64,000 nucleotides of DNA from Chitinophaga silvisoli (GCF_003412465.1 NZ_QTJV01000009.1:124001-188000), one strand, 5' to 3'; numbered from the stretch's first letter, positions 23,758 through 34,150 are shown. Translations and numbers: made by a program. The notes: a model not told the origin generated them from the letters alone.

Positions 23758-25113
23758 CTATTTAATTTTCTTCCATTCAAACAGGCCGTTCTGGTGGACA
23801 ATCATCTTTGTCACCACCCCATTTTCCCGTATAAACTCCCCACTCATGTCCTTCATATTCTTCAACTGGAACCTGGTAGCTGTTTGAAATAATAATTCAA
23901 AATTACTTTGTCCCGGGATCTTCAACACCAGCTTATCCTTTTCTTTTGCCAGGGTAATCGTTCGGTTGGCATCGGTGCTAAGAGAATATGTACCTATATA
24001 AGTGTTCAACACATTTTCGTCCAATTGAGTATCTGTTTGCAACTGCCTTCCCAAAACTATCTCTGAGATGCGGACAGACAATTCATCTCTTGGCGCGTCC
24101 TCACAATTTAACAGGATAGCAATAAAAATCTTTTGCTCCGGGTAATAAATTTCATTGGTAATAAACCCGTTCATTTTACCACCATGTTCAATGGATTGAA
24201 TGCCATCCTGGTTTTGTATATACCATCCATAGCCATAATTAACAGGGCTCCCATTTTTAAGTTTAAATGGTGTAAAAGCTTCCGCCAGTGTTTCCGTCCT
24301 GATCACCTGCCCGGCTAGCAGCGCATTGAACCATTTCAACAGGTCCTGGGTATTGGAAAGCAAACCGCCGGCTGCATAGGCGATGGTCGGGCTCCAGTAA
24401 TCTGCATTTTTAAATACAGTACCTTCTTTCCGGTAGCCATTCACCCTATTGGGTATAATGATGCCATCCATATCAAAATACGTATGCTCTAATCCCAATG
24501 GCTGTATTATATTTTCCTGCACATATTTTTGATAACTCCTCCCTGAAACCTTTTCAATAATATATCCTAATAAATAATAGCCGGAGTTGCTATAGCTATA
24601 TTTCGTACCCGGTTCAAATTCCAGTGGAAAGTATTTAAAGCTGTCGATTAACTGCTTAGGACTAAAGTCCCAACGTTCCATGTACAATGCCGGGTAATCG
24701 ATTTGCATATAATCCCTGATACCTGAAGTATGTGTCAACAGCTGCCTGATGGTGATGGCATGTCCTTTGGAAGGATAATCAGGAATGAACTTTTGCAGGC
24801 TATCCTGCAGGGAGAGTTTGCCCTTCTCCAGCAATTGAAGCACGGCGATGGCTGTAAATTGTTTGGTGATAGATGCCAGTTTAAAGACCATATCAGCAGT
24901 GACAGGAACATTCAATTCCAGGTTGGCACTACCGAAAGCTTTATGATAAATGCCTTTACCATCCTTAGCTACTAATACTTCACATCCGGGTGTTGTGGGC
25001 TTGAATTCTTTGGTAAAGAGGCTATCCAGTTGGGGACCAATTTGCTGGTCTTGTCCATAGGTACGGAGTACGGAGAGTAACAACAATAATAAAGCATGGG
25101 TTAATTTGTTCAT
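23758..25113 (-). CDS. Beta-lactamase-family serine hydrolase, secreted
   Basis: The 451-residue protein opens with a signal peptide (MNKLTHALLLLLLSVLRTYG). The catalytic SxxK is in FKLASITKQFTAIAVLQL (Ser-Ile-Thr-Lys, about residue 72-75) and the YxN motif is in KYSYSNSGYYLLGYII. HGGKMNGF follows as the third (H/K-T-G-like) motif. The C-terminal part (about 345-451) is a small beta domain (YIGTYSLSTDANRTITLAKE). The family (class C beta-lactamases, esterases and DD-peptidases) does not fix a substrate. ATG 25113 is used because it opens the signal peptide. Confidence 0.88.
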   Translation of the reverse strand: MNKLTHALLLLLLSVLRTYGQDQQIGPQLDSLFTKEFKPTTPGCEVLVAKDGKGIYHKAFGSANLELNVPVTADMVFKLASITKQFTAIAVLQLLEKGKLSLQDSLQKFIPDYPSKGHAITIRQLLTHTSGIRDYMQIDYPALYMERWDFSPKQLIDSFKYFPLEFEPGTKYSYSNSGYYLLGYIIEKVSGRSYQKYVQENIIQPLGLEHTYFDMDGIIIPNRVNGYRKEGTVFKNADYWSPTIAYAAGGLLSNTQDLLKWFNALLAGQVIRTETLAEAFTPFKLKNGSPVNYGYGWYIQNQDGIQSIEHGGKMNGFITNEIYYPEQKIFIAILLNCEDAPRDELSVRISEIVLGRQLQTDTQLDENVLNTYIGTYSLSTDANRTITLAKEKDKLVLKIPGQSNFELLFQTATRFQLKNMKDMSGEFIRENGVVTKMIVHQNGLFEWKKIK

Positions 25114-25198
25114 AAAATGGCAGGCATTTCTCAAATATACCAAATTATGAATACATTAAAAGGTCAGGTCCTATAGCATAAGACCCGACCTTTTCCCC

Positions 25199-25747
25199 CT
25201 AAAAATAATATCCCAGCTTCAGCGATGCTTCCGGATTTACTAGCGGCAGTGTAAATCGCTTATCATCCACCGCTACGTTTTTATCACCTGCTACGCGGAG
25301 GCTCAAACTTCCCCATGGTGACAGGTACAAATGTTTATATAATGTAAAATTATACCCCAGGCTTCCGTTCAGCAGCACATTGTTGAACTTCGCCGTTTGT
25401 AACCTTGCATCTGTCTGGATCGAACTATTCCAGTACACCACCCCAGCTCCGATCCACCATCCCTTCCAGTCTTTTTGCAGGAAGCGGTCTAACAGCAATG
25501 CATAGGCATGTACCTGGTGATTGGAAAAATCCTTTTCTGTGGACCAGTCAGGCTTCTTTACAAAAGCAGTCAAGGCTCTTATTCTCCATACATCTTTCCC
25601 TATCCAGGCACCACCAAAGTAACCACCCGTAGCATAGGGCAGTGCATCCAATTCCAGTCCAAACTGTACTTTAGCAGCTTGTTTTTCCTGTGCCTGCGCA
25701 TACAGGGAGAGAAAAAGTGAGACGAGTAGCAAGCAGTATTTTACCAT
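25199..25747 (-). CDS. Small outer-membrane beta-barrel protein
   Basis: The 182-residue product has a signal peptide (MVKYCLLLVSLFLSLYAQAQ) and then alternating strands rich in aromatic residues (VQFGLELDALPYATGGYFGG, WIGAGVVYWNSS, LYLSPWGSLSLRVA) ending in a C-terminal strand LKLGYYF with a terminal Phe, the usual signal for barrel assembly. It fits small outer-membrane barrels of about eight strands. I see no ligand or enzyme residues. The gene is 85 bases upstream of the hydrolase start, so it may be in the same operon. Confidence 0.7.
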   Translation of the reverse strand: MVKYCLLLVSLFLSLYAQAQEKQAAKVQFGLELDALPYATGGYFGGAWIGKDVWRIRALTAFVKKPDWSTEKDFSNHQVHAYALLLDRFLQKDWKGWWIGAGVVYWNSSIQTDARLQTAKFNNVLLNGSLGYNFTLYKHLYLSPWGSLSLRVAGDKNVAVDDKRFTLPLVNPEASLKLGYYF

Positions 25748-25961
25748 TGTTCTGTATATTAATCCGCATTCAATGCGTGATAAGGTCATTAAAGGTCCGC
25801 AATTGCAACATTAATTTTGCTGACTACAATCATGCTGCCCCCTGTCTGATCCCGGTATTTCTATTTGCACTGATTCCACTGCACCTAAAACATGGGGAAA
25901 ATATCCCGCCATTTTTTGTAAGTTTATCCCTGACCATGCCAAAAGCAGCCGGATTGATTAT

Positions 25962-26543
25962 ATGCACACAGAAAAAGATGATTTGGTAAAAGCCGTGGCC
26001 AAAGGGAATATTAAAGCCTTCAACCAGCTTTTTGAGGAGTTTTATGCACCGCTTTTTTATTATTCGTATAATCTTGTACAGGATAAGGAAGAAGCGAAAG
26101 ACATCGTGCTGACCGCGCTATACAAAGGCTGGGAACGAAGAGAACAATTCCTGCAATACCAACACATTAAATCTTTTCTTTACCTGGTCGTACGCAATGC
26201 CGGCCTGAATTTCCTTAAAAAAGAACAGCATTCAGCTACCCGTATGCAGGAACTCTCCCTAACTGCGGAACTGCACACACAGGAAGACGATTACCTGGCT
26301 ACAGAAGCCGAAGTATTAAAAAAAGTTTTTAAGGCTATTGATGAGCTGCCTAAAAAATGCAGAGAAGTCTTTAAGCTCAGCTACCTGGAAAATAAATCAG
26401 TACAGGAAATTGCAGACCTGCTGCAAATCACCCCCTCCAACGTATCAGCTCAACGGCACCGGGCCCTCTCCCTCCTTCGCCTGGCCCTCGCTGAAAGCCC
26501 CTTTGCCTTATTATATTTATACATCCACATTATAGGACACTAA
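25962..26543 (+). CDS. ECF sigma factor
   Basis: The 193-residue protein is a sigma-70 ECF factor: region 2 (KGNIKAFNQLFEEFYAPLFY, then EEAKDIVLTALYKGWERREQ) and region 4 (IDELPKKCREVFKLSYLENK, then SVQEIADLLQITPSNVSAQR). The order with a FecR gene 73 bases downstream and a SusC gene with an STN domain further on is the well-known Bacteroidota cell-surface signalling set. It should direct transcription of the SusC operon and perhaps itself, when released by FecR. ATG 25962 gives the expected N-terminus. Confidence 0.92.
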   Translation: MHTEKDDLVKAVAKGNIKAFNQLFEEFYAPLFYYSYNLVQDKEEAKDIVLTALYKGWERREQFLQYQHIKSFLYLVVRNAGLNFLKKEQHSATRMQELSLTAELHTQEDDYLATEAEVLKKVFKAIDELPKKCREVFKLSYLENKSVQEIADLLQITPSNVSAQRHRALSLLRLALAESPFALLYLYIHIIGH

Positions 26544-26616
26544 TTTTTTTTAAAAATATTTTTCAATTTTTTTAAGATTCAGCCGACCAGGTTGTATTAG
26601 GATATATTCATCCGGA

Positions 26617-27750
26617 ATGGGACAAACAACATTTGATATAGAAGAATTATTATTCAAACACTTACAGGGGACACTCTTACCTGAAGAAGCCGCTTTCCTG
26701 GAAGCATGGAAAGCTGAAAAACCAGGTAATGCAGCGTTTTTCAGCCAGCTGACAGCGCCTGCACAGCTTAACGAAAAGCTCCGCATTTACGCGGATAATG
26801 ACCTGGAATCAGCCAGGAAGGAAGCGCTCTCCCGGCTCTTTCCAAAGCGCCCTGCTTACCATTGGTGGGCAGCGGCAGCAGTTATCGCTTTGTTCCTTTC
26901 TGTAGGTGGCTATCTATATTACCAAAAGTCCACCCCACCTGCCATCAGCCAGACTATCATCGCCCCCGGCCATCAGGGAGCCATCCTTACCCTGGCCAAT
27001 GGTTCTCAGGTGCAGCTGGATACCATTCAAAACGGTGTCATTGCCTTACAGGGAGGTGTGACTGCCAAAATAGTAAACGGCACCCTGCACTATGAAGGGA
27101 AGCCCGCAGGCATGCTGTACAACAAAATGTCTACACCCAAAGGCAGGACCTTCCAGCTCAGACTCCCGGATGGTACAGACATCTGGCTAAACAGTGAAAG
27201 TTCAATCCGGTACCCGATAGCATTTAACGGTCCCGACAGGAAGGTAGAGATTACGGGGGAGGCCTATTTTGAGGTCGCTGCTGACCCGGAAAAACCTTTC
27301 CTGGTATCTGTAGCCGACAAAACTACTTTGACCGTTTTGGGCACTCATTTCAACGTAAATGCATATGACAACGAAGCAGCCATCACCACTACCCTGCTGG
27401 AAGGGGCCATCCAGGTCAAAAAAGTCGTCCTGAAACCGGGGCAACAGGCCTTGCTGGATGCAAATGATCAACTGCAGCTGGTACAGTCGCCAGACATGAA
27501 TAAGGTAATGGCCTGGAAAAACGGCCTCTTTGATTTTGAAGGAGCCACCCTGCAGGAAGTAATGCGGCAGCTGGAAAGATGGTATGATATAGATGTGGTG
27601 TTCGAAGGCCCGGTACCGGATATCCGCTTCGGTGGTAAAATGACCAGGGGCATTCCCCTCAATGAAGTACTGGAGATCTTAAAAGGGTTTGAAGGAGCAG
27701 ATTTTACTTTTCATATGGAAGGCAACAGGCGCCTTATCATCAGCCAATAA
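26617..27750 (+). CDS. FecR-family anti-sigma factor
   Basis: The 377-residue inner-membrane protein has a cytoplasmic N-terminal helical part (FDIEELLFKHLQGTLLPEEA), one membrane helix near residues 85-103 (WWAAAAVIALFLSVGGYLYY), and a periplasmic FecR domain with TFQLRLPDGTDIWLNSESSI and FNVNAYDNEAAITTTLLEGA, then a C-terminal DUF4974-type domain (LQEVMRQLERWYDIDVVFEG). From the family, the STN domain of the downstream receptor contacts FecR and the signal frees the sigma factor. Confidence 0.92.
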   Translation: MGQTTFDIEELLFKHLQGTLLPEEAAFLEAWKAEKPGNAAFFSQLTAPAQLNEKLRIYADNDLESARKEALSRLFPKRPAYHWWAAAAVIALFLSVGGYLYYQKSTPPAISQTIIAPGHQGAILTLANGSQVQLDTIQNGVIALQGGVTAKIVNGTLHYEGKPAGMLYNKMSTPKGRTFQLRLPDGTDIWLNSESSIRYPIAFNGPDRKVEITGEAYFEVAADPEKPFLVSVADKTTLTVLGTHFNVNAYDNEAAITTTLLEGAIQVKKVVLKPGQQALLDANDQLQLVQSPDMNKVMAWKNGLFDFEGATLQEVMRQLERWYDIDVVFEGPVPDIRFGGKMTRGIPLNEVLEILKGFEGADFTFHMEGNRRLIISQ

Positions 27751-27816
27751 ATATTGACAACCAAAATCAGATCAGATAACATGAAAAATTAACAACCAAC
27801 CAGGATCAGGAAAAAA

Positions 27817-27844
27817 GCCTGAAGTGGTTCGAAGCACTTCAGGC
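27817..27844. promoter_or_regulatory. Leader hairpin between FecR and SusC genes
   Basis: A perfect 10-bp stem GCCTGAAGTG and its complement around an eight-base loop. On the plus strand it is followed by A residues, so it is not a normal terminator for the operon; on the minus strand it is followed by six T. It could be an mRNA-stabilising structure in the SusC leader. Confidence 0.5.
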
Positions 27845-27912
27845 AAAAAGTTCAGCTGATCAATACTGAGGTCTTAAGTTCCTTATTAATCAACCAAAAC
27901 CTTTTCAAAAGT

Positions 27913-30900
27913 ATGAAAAAAACTGCAACGTGTAGTTGGAGTAGGGTGTGCTATGCACTAATGGTTTCTACCCTTGTCACATTTATTCTTATACCTACCC
28001 GGCTACCTGCACAAACAGCCAGAATAATGAAAATGTTCGTAATCTTCCTGCTGGCCGCAACCTTCTCTGTATATGGCCATGGGTCAGCACAAACCATCAC
28101 CTTATCGGGTCACCACCTGGACCTGAAACAGGTATTTTCTGCCATTGAGCAACAGACGGGTTATGTTGTTTTCTACCGGCAGGACCAGCTGATACATACC
28201 AGGCCACTGAGTCTGCAGGTGAACAATATGCCCCTGAAGGCTTTTTTGGATACGGTTTTATCACAACAGCAACTGGATTTCAGGATCCGGGACAAGACCA
28301 TCATCCTGCTGCCGCAGGCTCCTCCTGCGCAGGAAAAAGCGGTATGGCAAATATTGCCGGCAGGGGCCACCCCCATCAATATTCTTGTAATGGACGATGG
28401 CGGGCTTCCTTTACAGGGTGCCAATGTAAGCATCAAGGACAAAAAAGAATTTGCAGTCACTGATGTGTTGGGAACCTGTAAGATTAAGGCGGATGAAGGG
28501 GATGAGATCACCATCACTTATATCGGCCAGGAAAACCGTACGATCAAAGTGACCAAAGCCATGCTGAAAAATGGCTCTGTGGTGGCCATGCTGCAACCCT
28601 CCACCACCAAACTGGGAAGTGTGGAAGTAGTGGTAAATACAGGGTACCAGCGCATTCGCCCTGAGCAGAGTACCGGTGCCATATCCCAGATCAGTACAAA
28701 GGAATATGAATCCAGGATCAGTACCAACTTCATTGATGGACTCGTAAACAGGATGCCAGGACTAATGATCAACAACAATGTGAGTTTTACCAGTACTGAT
28801 GGCAACGGGAATACCAGCTCCCGTAGCCTGTTCAATATACGCGGCATCTCTACCATGTCCGCCAATCAAAATCCCCTGATCGTGATTGATGGTTATCCCA
28901 CCGAACTGACCATGGATATGATCGATCCCAATGAAATCAAATCTGTCACGATCCTGAAAGATGCCGCTGCCGCTACTATTTATGGGGTCAGAGCCTCCAA
29001 TGGTGTAATCGTGATTGAAAGGAAACAGGCAAAAGCAGGTAACCCAAAATTTTCTTTCAGAGCCACGGCAGGCATTAGTCCTAAACCTGACTATAGTCGT
29101 TACAGGTGGGAAGCACATCCCTCCTCCGTTGTGAGCGGCTATGAAAGAGATTTATATAAAAGCAGCATCAGCGCAGGTACCTGGGACCAGTTGATCAACA
29201 AAAGTACTTTTTCCTCGGTCGCTTACTCCCCTGTGTATTATATTATGGCGCAGCAGGCGGCGGGTATCATCACGCCTTACCAGGCAGAAAAGAGTTTCCA
29301 GGAGCTGGAAAATTATGATAATACCAAGGACTACAGCAAGCTGTTTCAGCGATCATCACAAACTCAAACTTATAGCCTGGACATCTCTGGTGGCAACCTT
29401 GGTGCACTCTATTATATCACGGCCAACTATACAGGCAACCGCGACAATATTATTAATAATAACAATAACAGGATGTCTATTTCCGGCCGCAGCACGCTTA
29501 AGCTGACCCGGAAACTCTCCCTGGAACTGACCACCGATTACCAGGAACAACGTTTCAAGAGCGCACCTGTTCCTGATATCTATTCAGTATATCCATTCGA
29601 GCATTTCAAGGATGCAAACGGGAATCCGACAGCTATTGCCAGTGGTTCCGGAGGCAATCCTTATTACAATGCAGAACTGCTGTCCTGGGGCTTACAGGAC
29701 AACCTCTCCTACCCCCTTATTGATGTGAATGAAATAAATGACAAAACAAAAGTTATCAACAACCGGATCACAGCGAAATTTAACTATGCAATCGGATGGG
29801 GGTTTGATCTCTCCTTCGGAGGCATCTATGAAACTTCCCGTACTGACAAACGCCACTATGCTTCTGAAAAATCGTCTGAAGCAAAGCAATATGTAAATAG
29901 CTATATCACCCTGAATACGGATGGTACCCTAAAATATAATATTCCCAACGGCGGTTTTCTGAAACAGGAAACGTATAATACTTCCAGTTATACTGCCCGC
30001 GTTCAGCTGAACTATAATAAAAAGCTGGGTGAGCAACATACCTTTAACGGGATCCTGGGTACCGAGATCCGAAGTGTATTGGACAAAAGCAACTGGGCAT
30101 CCTACTTCGGTTATAACGATGAAACCTTATTGCAACAACCCGTTAACCTGGCTGACATGATCAACGGAACAATTACAGGTGCCTACATCAACACCCGGAG
30201 TATCCGTGATAATTACGCTTATCTCTATGGGCAGGGGTATACGGAGAACAGGTATTTGTCAGGCTATGCAAACCTTGTGTATGCTTATAAGAATACTTAC
30301 TCATTAACGGGAAGTATACGTATTGACCAATCCAACCTGTTTGGTACTAATCCAAAATATAAATATAAACCGCTGTGGTCTTTGGGAGCTGCATGGAATA
30401 TTCACAATGAAAAATTCATGCAGGAAATCACCTGGATCAAACAATTGAAACTCCGTGTTGCGGATGGCTTTAATGGCAATGTGGCTAAGATGTCGTTGCC
30501 ACAGGCTATTGCTATCACTGTTTTAAATAACTATACCTCCCCTTCCAGCGAAGCCCTTACCAAACTATCCTATGCCAACAGTAGCTTACGCTGGGAGCAA
30601 ACGCACAACCTCAACCTGGGACTGGATTACACCCTGATTAAGAATATTTCAGGCAGTATCGATTACTATAGAAAAACCAGTACCGACCTGCTTGGAAATG
30701 CACAGATCGACCCGACGATCGGGGAAAGTCCCACACTGATTAATACCGCCTCTATCAGGAACAAGGGAATAGAACTGAGCCTGCATGCCGACTGGATAGC
30801 TACCAAAAAAGTGAACTGGAATACAGGCCTTGTAATATCCAGGAATACCAGTGAGGTAACAGATGTATACCAGACAGGTGAATATTCCCCACAAAGGTTG

Positions 30901-31578
30901 AATTCACTGGGTTATGTGAAAGGCTACCCGGTAGGTGCCATGTTTGCCTACCGCTATGCAGGTTTGGACGGTGCAGGTATACCGCTGATCAAAAATACAA
31001 AAGGAACATTGTATCATACCGATGATAGCAGAACGGGGTCTGCAACCACTGTGCTGATGAGCAGCGATACATCGGGGGTGACAGCCTACATGGGTTCCTC
31101 TATCCCTACCATCAATGCAGGATTAAGCAACCGCGTAGATATCGGCAATTTCTACCTCTATTGCATGATCAGTTATTACGGTGGATTTAAAACCAGGATT
31201 CCCCGTCCGAACCCGGCATCCCTAAGACCCCAGGAAGGTGCAGGTAACTACTGGAAACAGCCTGGCGATGAGAATCATACAAATGTAATGTCACTCGCAG
31301 GATTTAGCAGTTACAATGCACTCAGTGCCTACAACTATGCGGATGCTTATGTGGTGAACGGGGCATACATCACACTTTCAGACCTGACACTTTCTTATAG
31401 CCTGGACAATTTTGCAGTGATCAGGAATGCGGGGTTCACCCATTTTGAATTAAAGCTGCAGGCATCCAATCTCTGGACAAAAGGCTTGAATGATTATAAC
31501 TATAGTGCAGCCACCGGCACCTATCAGAAATCCTATATCACGCCGACCTATACTATCGGAATTTTTACCAATTTCTAA
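27913..31578 (+). CDS. SusC/RagA-type TonB-linked outer-membrane receptor with STN domain
   Basis: The 1221-residue protein has an N-terminal signal region, an STN (secretin and TonB N-terminal) domain (about 58-130: TITLSGHHLDLKQVFSAIEQ, QTGYVVFYRQDQLI), a carboxypeptidase-like beta sandwich, a plug (DGLVNRMPGLMINNNVSFTS, then GISTMSANQNPLIVIDGYPT and DAAAATIYGVRASNGVIVIE) and a barrel ending in a terminal Phe (TYTIGIFTNF). It works with the SusD-type protein that follows. The STN domain links it to the FecR and sigma factor upstream. The ligand cannot be told; the DUF1735/discoidin and thioredoxin genes do not narrow it. A second hydrophobic stretch (MFVIFLLAATFSVYG) suggests ATG 28027 or 28033 as an alternative start with its own signal peptide. 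Confidence 0.92.
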   Translation: MKKTATCSWSRVCYALMVSTLVTFILIPTRLPAQTARIMKMFVIFLLAATFSVYGHGSAQTITLSGHHLDLKQVFSAIEQQTGYVVFYRQDQLIHTRPLSLQVNNMPLKAFLDTVLSQQQLDFRIRDKTIILLPQAPPAQEKAVWQILPAGATPINILVMDDGGLPLQGANVSIKDKKEFAVTDVLGTCKIKADEGDEITITYIGQENRTIKVTKAMLKNGSVVAMLQPSTTKLGSVEVVVNTGYQRIRPEQSTGAISQISTKEYESRISTNFIDGLVNRMPGLMINNNVSFTSTDGNGNTSSRSLFNIRGISTMSANQNPLIVIDGYPTELTMDMIDPNEIKSVTILKDAAAATIYGVRASNGVIVIERKQAKAGNPKFSFRATAGISPKPDYSRYRWEAHPSSVVSGYERDLYKSSISAGTWDQLINKSTFSSVAYSPVYYIMAQQAAGIITPYQAEKSFQELENYDNTKDYSKLFQRSSQTQTYSLDISGGNLGALYYITANYTGNRDNIINNNNNRMSISGRSTLKLTRKLSLELTTDYQEQRFKSAPVPDIYSVYPFEHFKDANGNPTAIASGSGGNPYYNAELLSWGLQDNLSYPLIDVNEINDKTKVINNRITAKFNYAIGWGFDLSFGGIYETSRTDKRHYASEKSSEAKQYVNSYITLNTDGTLKYNIPNGGFLKQETYNTSSYTARVQLNYNKKLGEQHTFNGILGTEIRSVLDKSNWASYFGYNDETLLQQPVNLADMINGTITGAYINTRSIRDNYAYLYGQGYTENRYLSGYANLVYAYKNTYSLTGSIRIDQSNLFGTNPKYKYKPLWSLGAAWNIHNEKFMQEITWIKQLKLRVADGFNGNVAKMSLPQAIAITVLNNYTSPSSEALTKLSYANSSLRWEQTHNLNLGLDYTLIKNISGSIDYYRKTSTDLLGNAQIDPTIGESPTLINTASIRNKGIELSLHADWIATKKVNWNTGLVISRNTSEVTDVYQTGEYSPQRLNSLGYVKGYPVGAMFAYRYAGLDGAGIPLIKNTKGTLYHTDDSRTGSATTVLMSSDTSGVTAYMGSSIPTINAGLSNRVDIGNFYLYCMISYYGGFKTRIPRPNPASLRPQEGAGNYWKQPGDENHTNVMSLAGFSSYNALSAYNYADAYVVNGAYITLSDLTLSYSLDNFAVIRNAGFTHFELKLQASNLWTKGLNDYNYSAATGTYQKSYITPTYTIGIFTNF

Positions 31579-31589
31579 ATCGAATACAA

Positions 31590-32951
31590 GTGAAAAGATG
31601 TCTATATAGCATACTGGTATGCCTTGCACTCAGCAGCTGCGATCAATACCTGGATATTACGCCAAAGGGTTCGACCTTATTGACCACAACGAAGGACTAT
31701 GACCAATGGCTGAATGATCCGAAACTTGCCCAGGGAGTAGCAGCGCCTTATTGTGACCTGAATTTCCTGGGAGACAATGTCGATATCCCGAATGTTCCTG
31801 TACCTGCTGTCACCACTGTGCAATTGATTTATTTGTGGGCGCAGCAGTATTCACTGGTGCTGAATGTATCGCCTGAATTCTGGGGTGATCATTATGCCAC
31901 AATCAATAAATACAATACGGTACTGGCAGGTATAGATCAGGCAACAGGCGGTACGAATAGCCAGAAAAGAAGCCTGAAGGCAGAAGCATTATTAGGTCGT
32001 GCCTTCGAATACTTCTATCTCGTGAATGAATATGGCAGGGAGTATGACTCCAGTACAGCGAATACGGACCTGGCAGTACCCTACATCACATCCAATGATG
32101 TAAGTCAGCAGGTACCTGGCCGAAGCACTATTGCTGAAATCTACCAGCACATCATTGACGATCTCACTGCTGCGATTCCGGACCTGCCTGCCGATAACAG
32201 CAGCAACCGTTTGCGCGGGTCAAAGGCAGCTGCCTATAGCGTACTCGCGAGGCTCTACTTCTATGCCAGGGATTATGCAGATGCAGGTAAATATGCAAAA
32301 CTGGCACTGGAAAACACCAAAGCAGTGATGATGGACATGAATGGTACCCTGCCTACCACAGCAATGTTATCAATACAGCAGGATGTGATTTATGGCAGGA
32401 TGGCCCTGGGGTATATACCAGCTACCCTGGATTTCATGCGCACTTTTGAAGCCGGTGACCTGAGGGTAAAACTACTCTACTATAGTAGTGATGGGTATAC
32501 GTACGTCACAAGAGGCGGTACCAATTATGTTCCGGCTTTTGTAACAGCCTCCTTACAATATACCAATATCGGCACTTCTGTACAGGAGATGAAACTGATC
32601 ATAGCAGAGGCGGCAGCACGCAGCAATGACCTGGCAACGGCATTGCAGCAGGTAAATGAGATCCGTAAAGACAGGTTTCCGGCAGCCAGCTACCAGCCTG
32701 TGGAATCAGCTGACCAGGCGGCTGTACTGGAGGCCGTATTGAGAGAAAGAAGTCATGAGCTGCCCTTCGCCGGCTTACGCTGGTTTGACATGCGCAGGCT
32801 TGACAAAGAAAACAGGATGGGAACTGTGTACAGGTACGATGCGCAGGGCAATGTGCTGACGGAATTAGCACCACATAGCCCGCATTATACATTGCAAATC
32901 CCTGTACAGGTTTTAAGTTTTAATCCGGACATGCCACAAAATCCTTATTAA
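31590..32951 (+). CDS. SusD/RagB-type substrate-binding lipoprotein
   Basis: The 453-residue product starts at GTG 31590: KRCLYSILVCLALSSCDQYL is a lipoprotein signal with Cys at the start of the mature protein. The N-terminal domain holds DITPKGSTLLTTTKDYDQWL, and TPR-like helices follow (AEALLGRAFEYFYLVNEYGR, then LRGSKAAAYSVLARLYFYAR, and the C-terminal LRERSHELPFAGLRWFDMRR). These match the SusD fold, where TPR repeats face the SusC barrel. The partner gene ends 11 bases before. No other in-frame start nearby; an ATG at 31598 is in another frame. Confidence 0.92.
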   Translation: MKRCLYSILVCLALSSCDQYLDITPKGSTLLTTTKDYDQWLNDPKLAQGVAAPYCDLNFLGDNVDIPNVPVPAVTTVQLIYLWAQQYSLVLNVSPEFWGDHYATINKYNTVLAGIDQATGGTNSQKRSLKAEALLGRAFEYFYLVNEYGREYDSSTANTDLAVPYITSNDVSQQVPGRSTIAEIYQHIIDDLTAAIPDLPADNSSNRLRGSKAAAYSVLARLYFYARDYADAGKYAKLALENTKAVMMDMNGTLPTTAMLSIQQDVIYGRMALGYIPATLDFMRTFEAGDLRVKLLYYSSDGYTYVTRGGTNYVPAFVTASLQYTNIGTSVQEMKLIIAEAAARSNDLATALQQVNEIRKDRFPAASYQPVESADQAAVLEAVLRERSHELPFAGLRWFDMRRLDKENRMGTVYRYDAQGNVLTELAPHSPHYTLQIPVQVLSFNPDMPQNPY

Positions 32952-32953
32952 TC

Positions 32954-33889
32954 ATGCGTTACTTACTTTATACTCTTTCTATTTGCATTGTAATGGCTTC
33001 TTGCAGTAAAGATAAAGATGCACCTGTTCCGTTGCCGGAGGGCAGTGTCAGTTTCCAGCTGAATGGAGAATCAGATACACTGGAAGTACCGGTGTCTATC
33101 CTGAAAGATTCCATCATCGTATTTGGTATAAAAGCCACCTTATCCACCGGCGCTGCTACAGCTACACACTGGGTGAACTTTGCCACCGATACCACTGCTA
33201 TCAGGGATTACCAGGCGCAATACGGGAGTGCTTTATTATTGCCTTCCACCTGTTATTTCTTTTATAAAACAATGACACAGATAGCGGCGGGTGCCACACA
33301 GTCTGATTCTGCAGAACTCAATATCAATACGCAGACACAATTAAAACCATATACGACTTATGTACTTCCCATTACTATTCAGTCAGTAGATGGTAATATG
33401 GAGGGGGCAGGTACAGACAAGGTCTGCTACTATGTTTTTAAAACGGGGCCATCCGGGTCAATCAGTAAGACAGGCTGGAGTATTACATCCTATTCTTCTG
33501 CCAGCGGATCAAACCTGCCGACGAAGCTGATAGACGATAATGAGCTTACGACCTTCTGGACTACCAATATTACACAATCGATGCCACAATGGGTGATCAT
33601 CAACTTTGGGAGTGCCCTTACCTTTTCGGCGGTGAACTATTATTTACCGCCTGCACTGAAATATCCTACGCTGGGTGGTTATCCTACTTCTATAGAGATC
33701 GAAACCAGTATGGATGGTACGACATGGGCGGTGAAAGGCATCTATGCAGGCAACATTACCGACAATATGCAGACGCTGAATACGGGGATTACAACAGCGA
33801 AATATTTACGCTTTACGGTGCTGTCTTCAGTGATCTATAGTTCAACATATAACATTGTATCAATAAGTGGAATCAAATTACTCCCATAA
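32954..33889 (+). CDS. Surface lipoprotein with DUF1735 and F5/8 type C domains
   Basis: The 311-residue product starts MRYLLYTLSICIVMASCSKD, a lipoprotein signal. Residues about 25-145 match the DUF1735 (BT_3987-like) beta fold (VSFQLNGESDTLEVPVSILK), and the rest (about 170-311) matches a discoidin F5/8 type C carbohydrate-binding domain (SASGSNLPTKLIDDNELTTF, then PQWVIINFGSALTFSAVNYY, and KYLRFTVLSSVIY). Such proteins sit at the surface and bind glycans beside SusC/SusD. It starts three bases after the SusD stop. Its last codons (SGIKLLP) and following bases are the source of the 83-bp repeat. Confidence 0.85.
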   Translation: MRYLLYTLSICIVMASCSKDKDAPVPLPEGSVSFQLNGESDTLEVPVSILKDSIIVFGIKATLSTGAATATHWVNFATDTTAIRDYQAQYGSALLLPSTCYFFYKTMTQIAAGATQSDSAELNINTQTQLKPYTTYVLPITIQSVDGNMEGAGTDKVCYYVFKTGPSGSISKTGWSITSYSSASGSNLPTKLIDDNELTTFWTTNITQSMPQWVIINFGSALTFSAVNYYLPPALKYPTLGGYPTSIEIETSMDGTTWAVKGIYAGNITDNMQTLNTGITTAKYLRFTVLSSVIYSSTYNIVSISGIKLLP

Positions 33890-34150
33890 AGATCAATCAT
33901 AAATGAAAACGAAAATTTTCAGCTGGTTGCATGCTCTGCGCCAATAACTATGTATCAAATTACTCCCATAAAAATCAATCATAAATGAAAACAAAAAATT
34001 TTCAGCTGGTTGCATGCTCTGCGCCAATAACTATGTATGAAATTACTCCCATAAAAATCAATCATAAATGAAAACAAAAAATTTTCAGCTGGTTGCATGC
34101 TCTCCGCCAATGACTCTGTATCAAATTACTCCCATAAAAATCAATCATAA
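33872..34150 (+). repeat. 83-bp junction repeat, three extra copies
   Basis: The unit runs from the last codons of the DUF1735 gene through the short gap and the first codons of the next gene. Start codons in the same setting (AATCATAAATGAAAAC) occur at 33903, 33985, 34068 and 34151, spaced 82, 83 and 83 bases. The copies differ by only a few bases. The last is the true start of the thioredoxin-family gene, though its coding part has diverged. Confidence 0.92.

Noticed and set aside
33872..34150. Possible CRISPR array or satellite
   Set aside because: There are no spacers; the unit is the junction of two genes and contains their stop and start signals.
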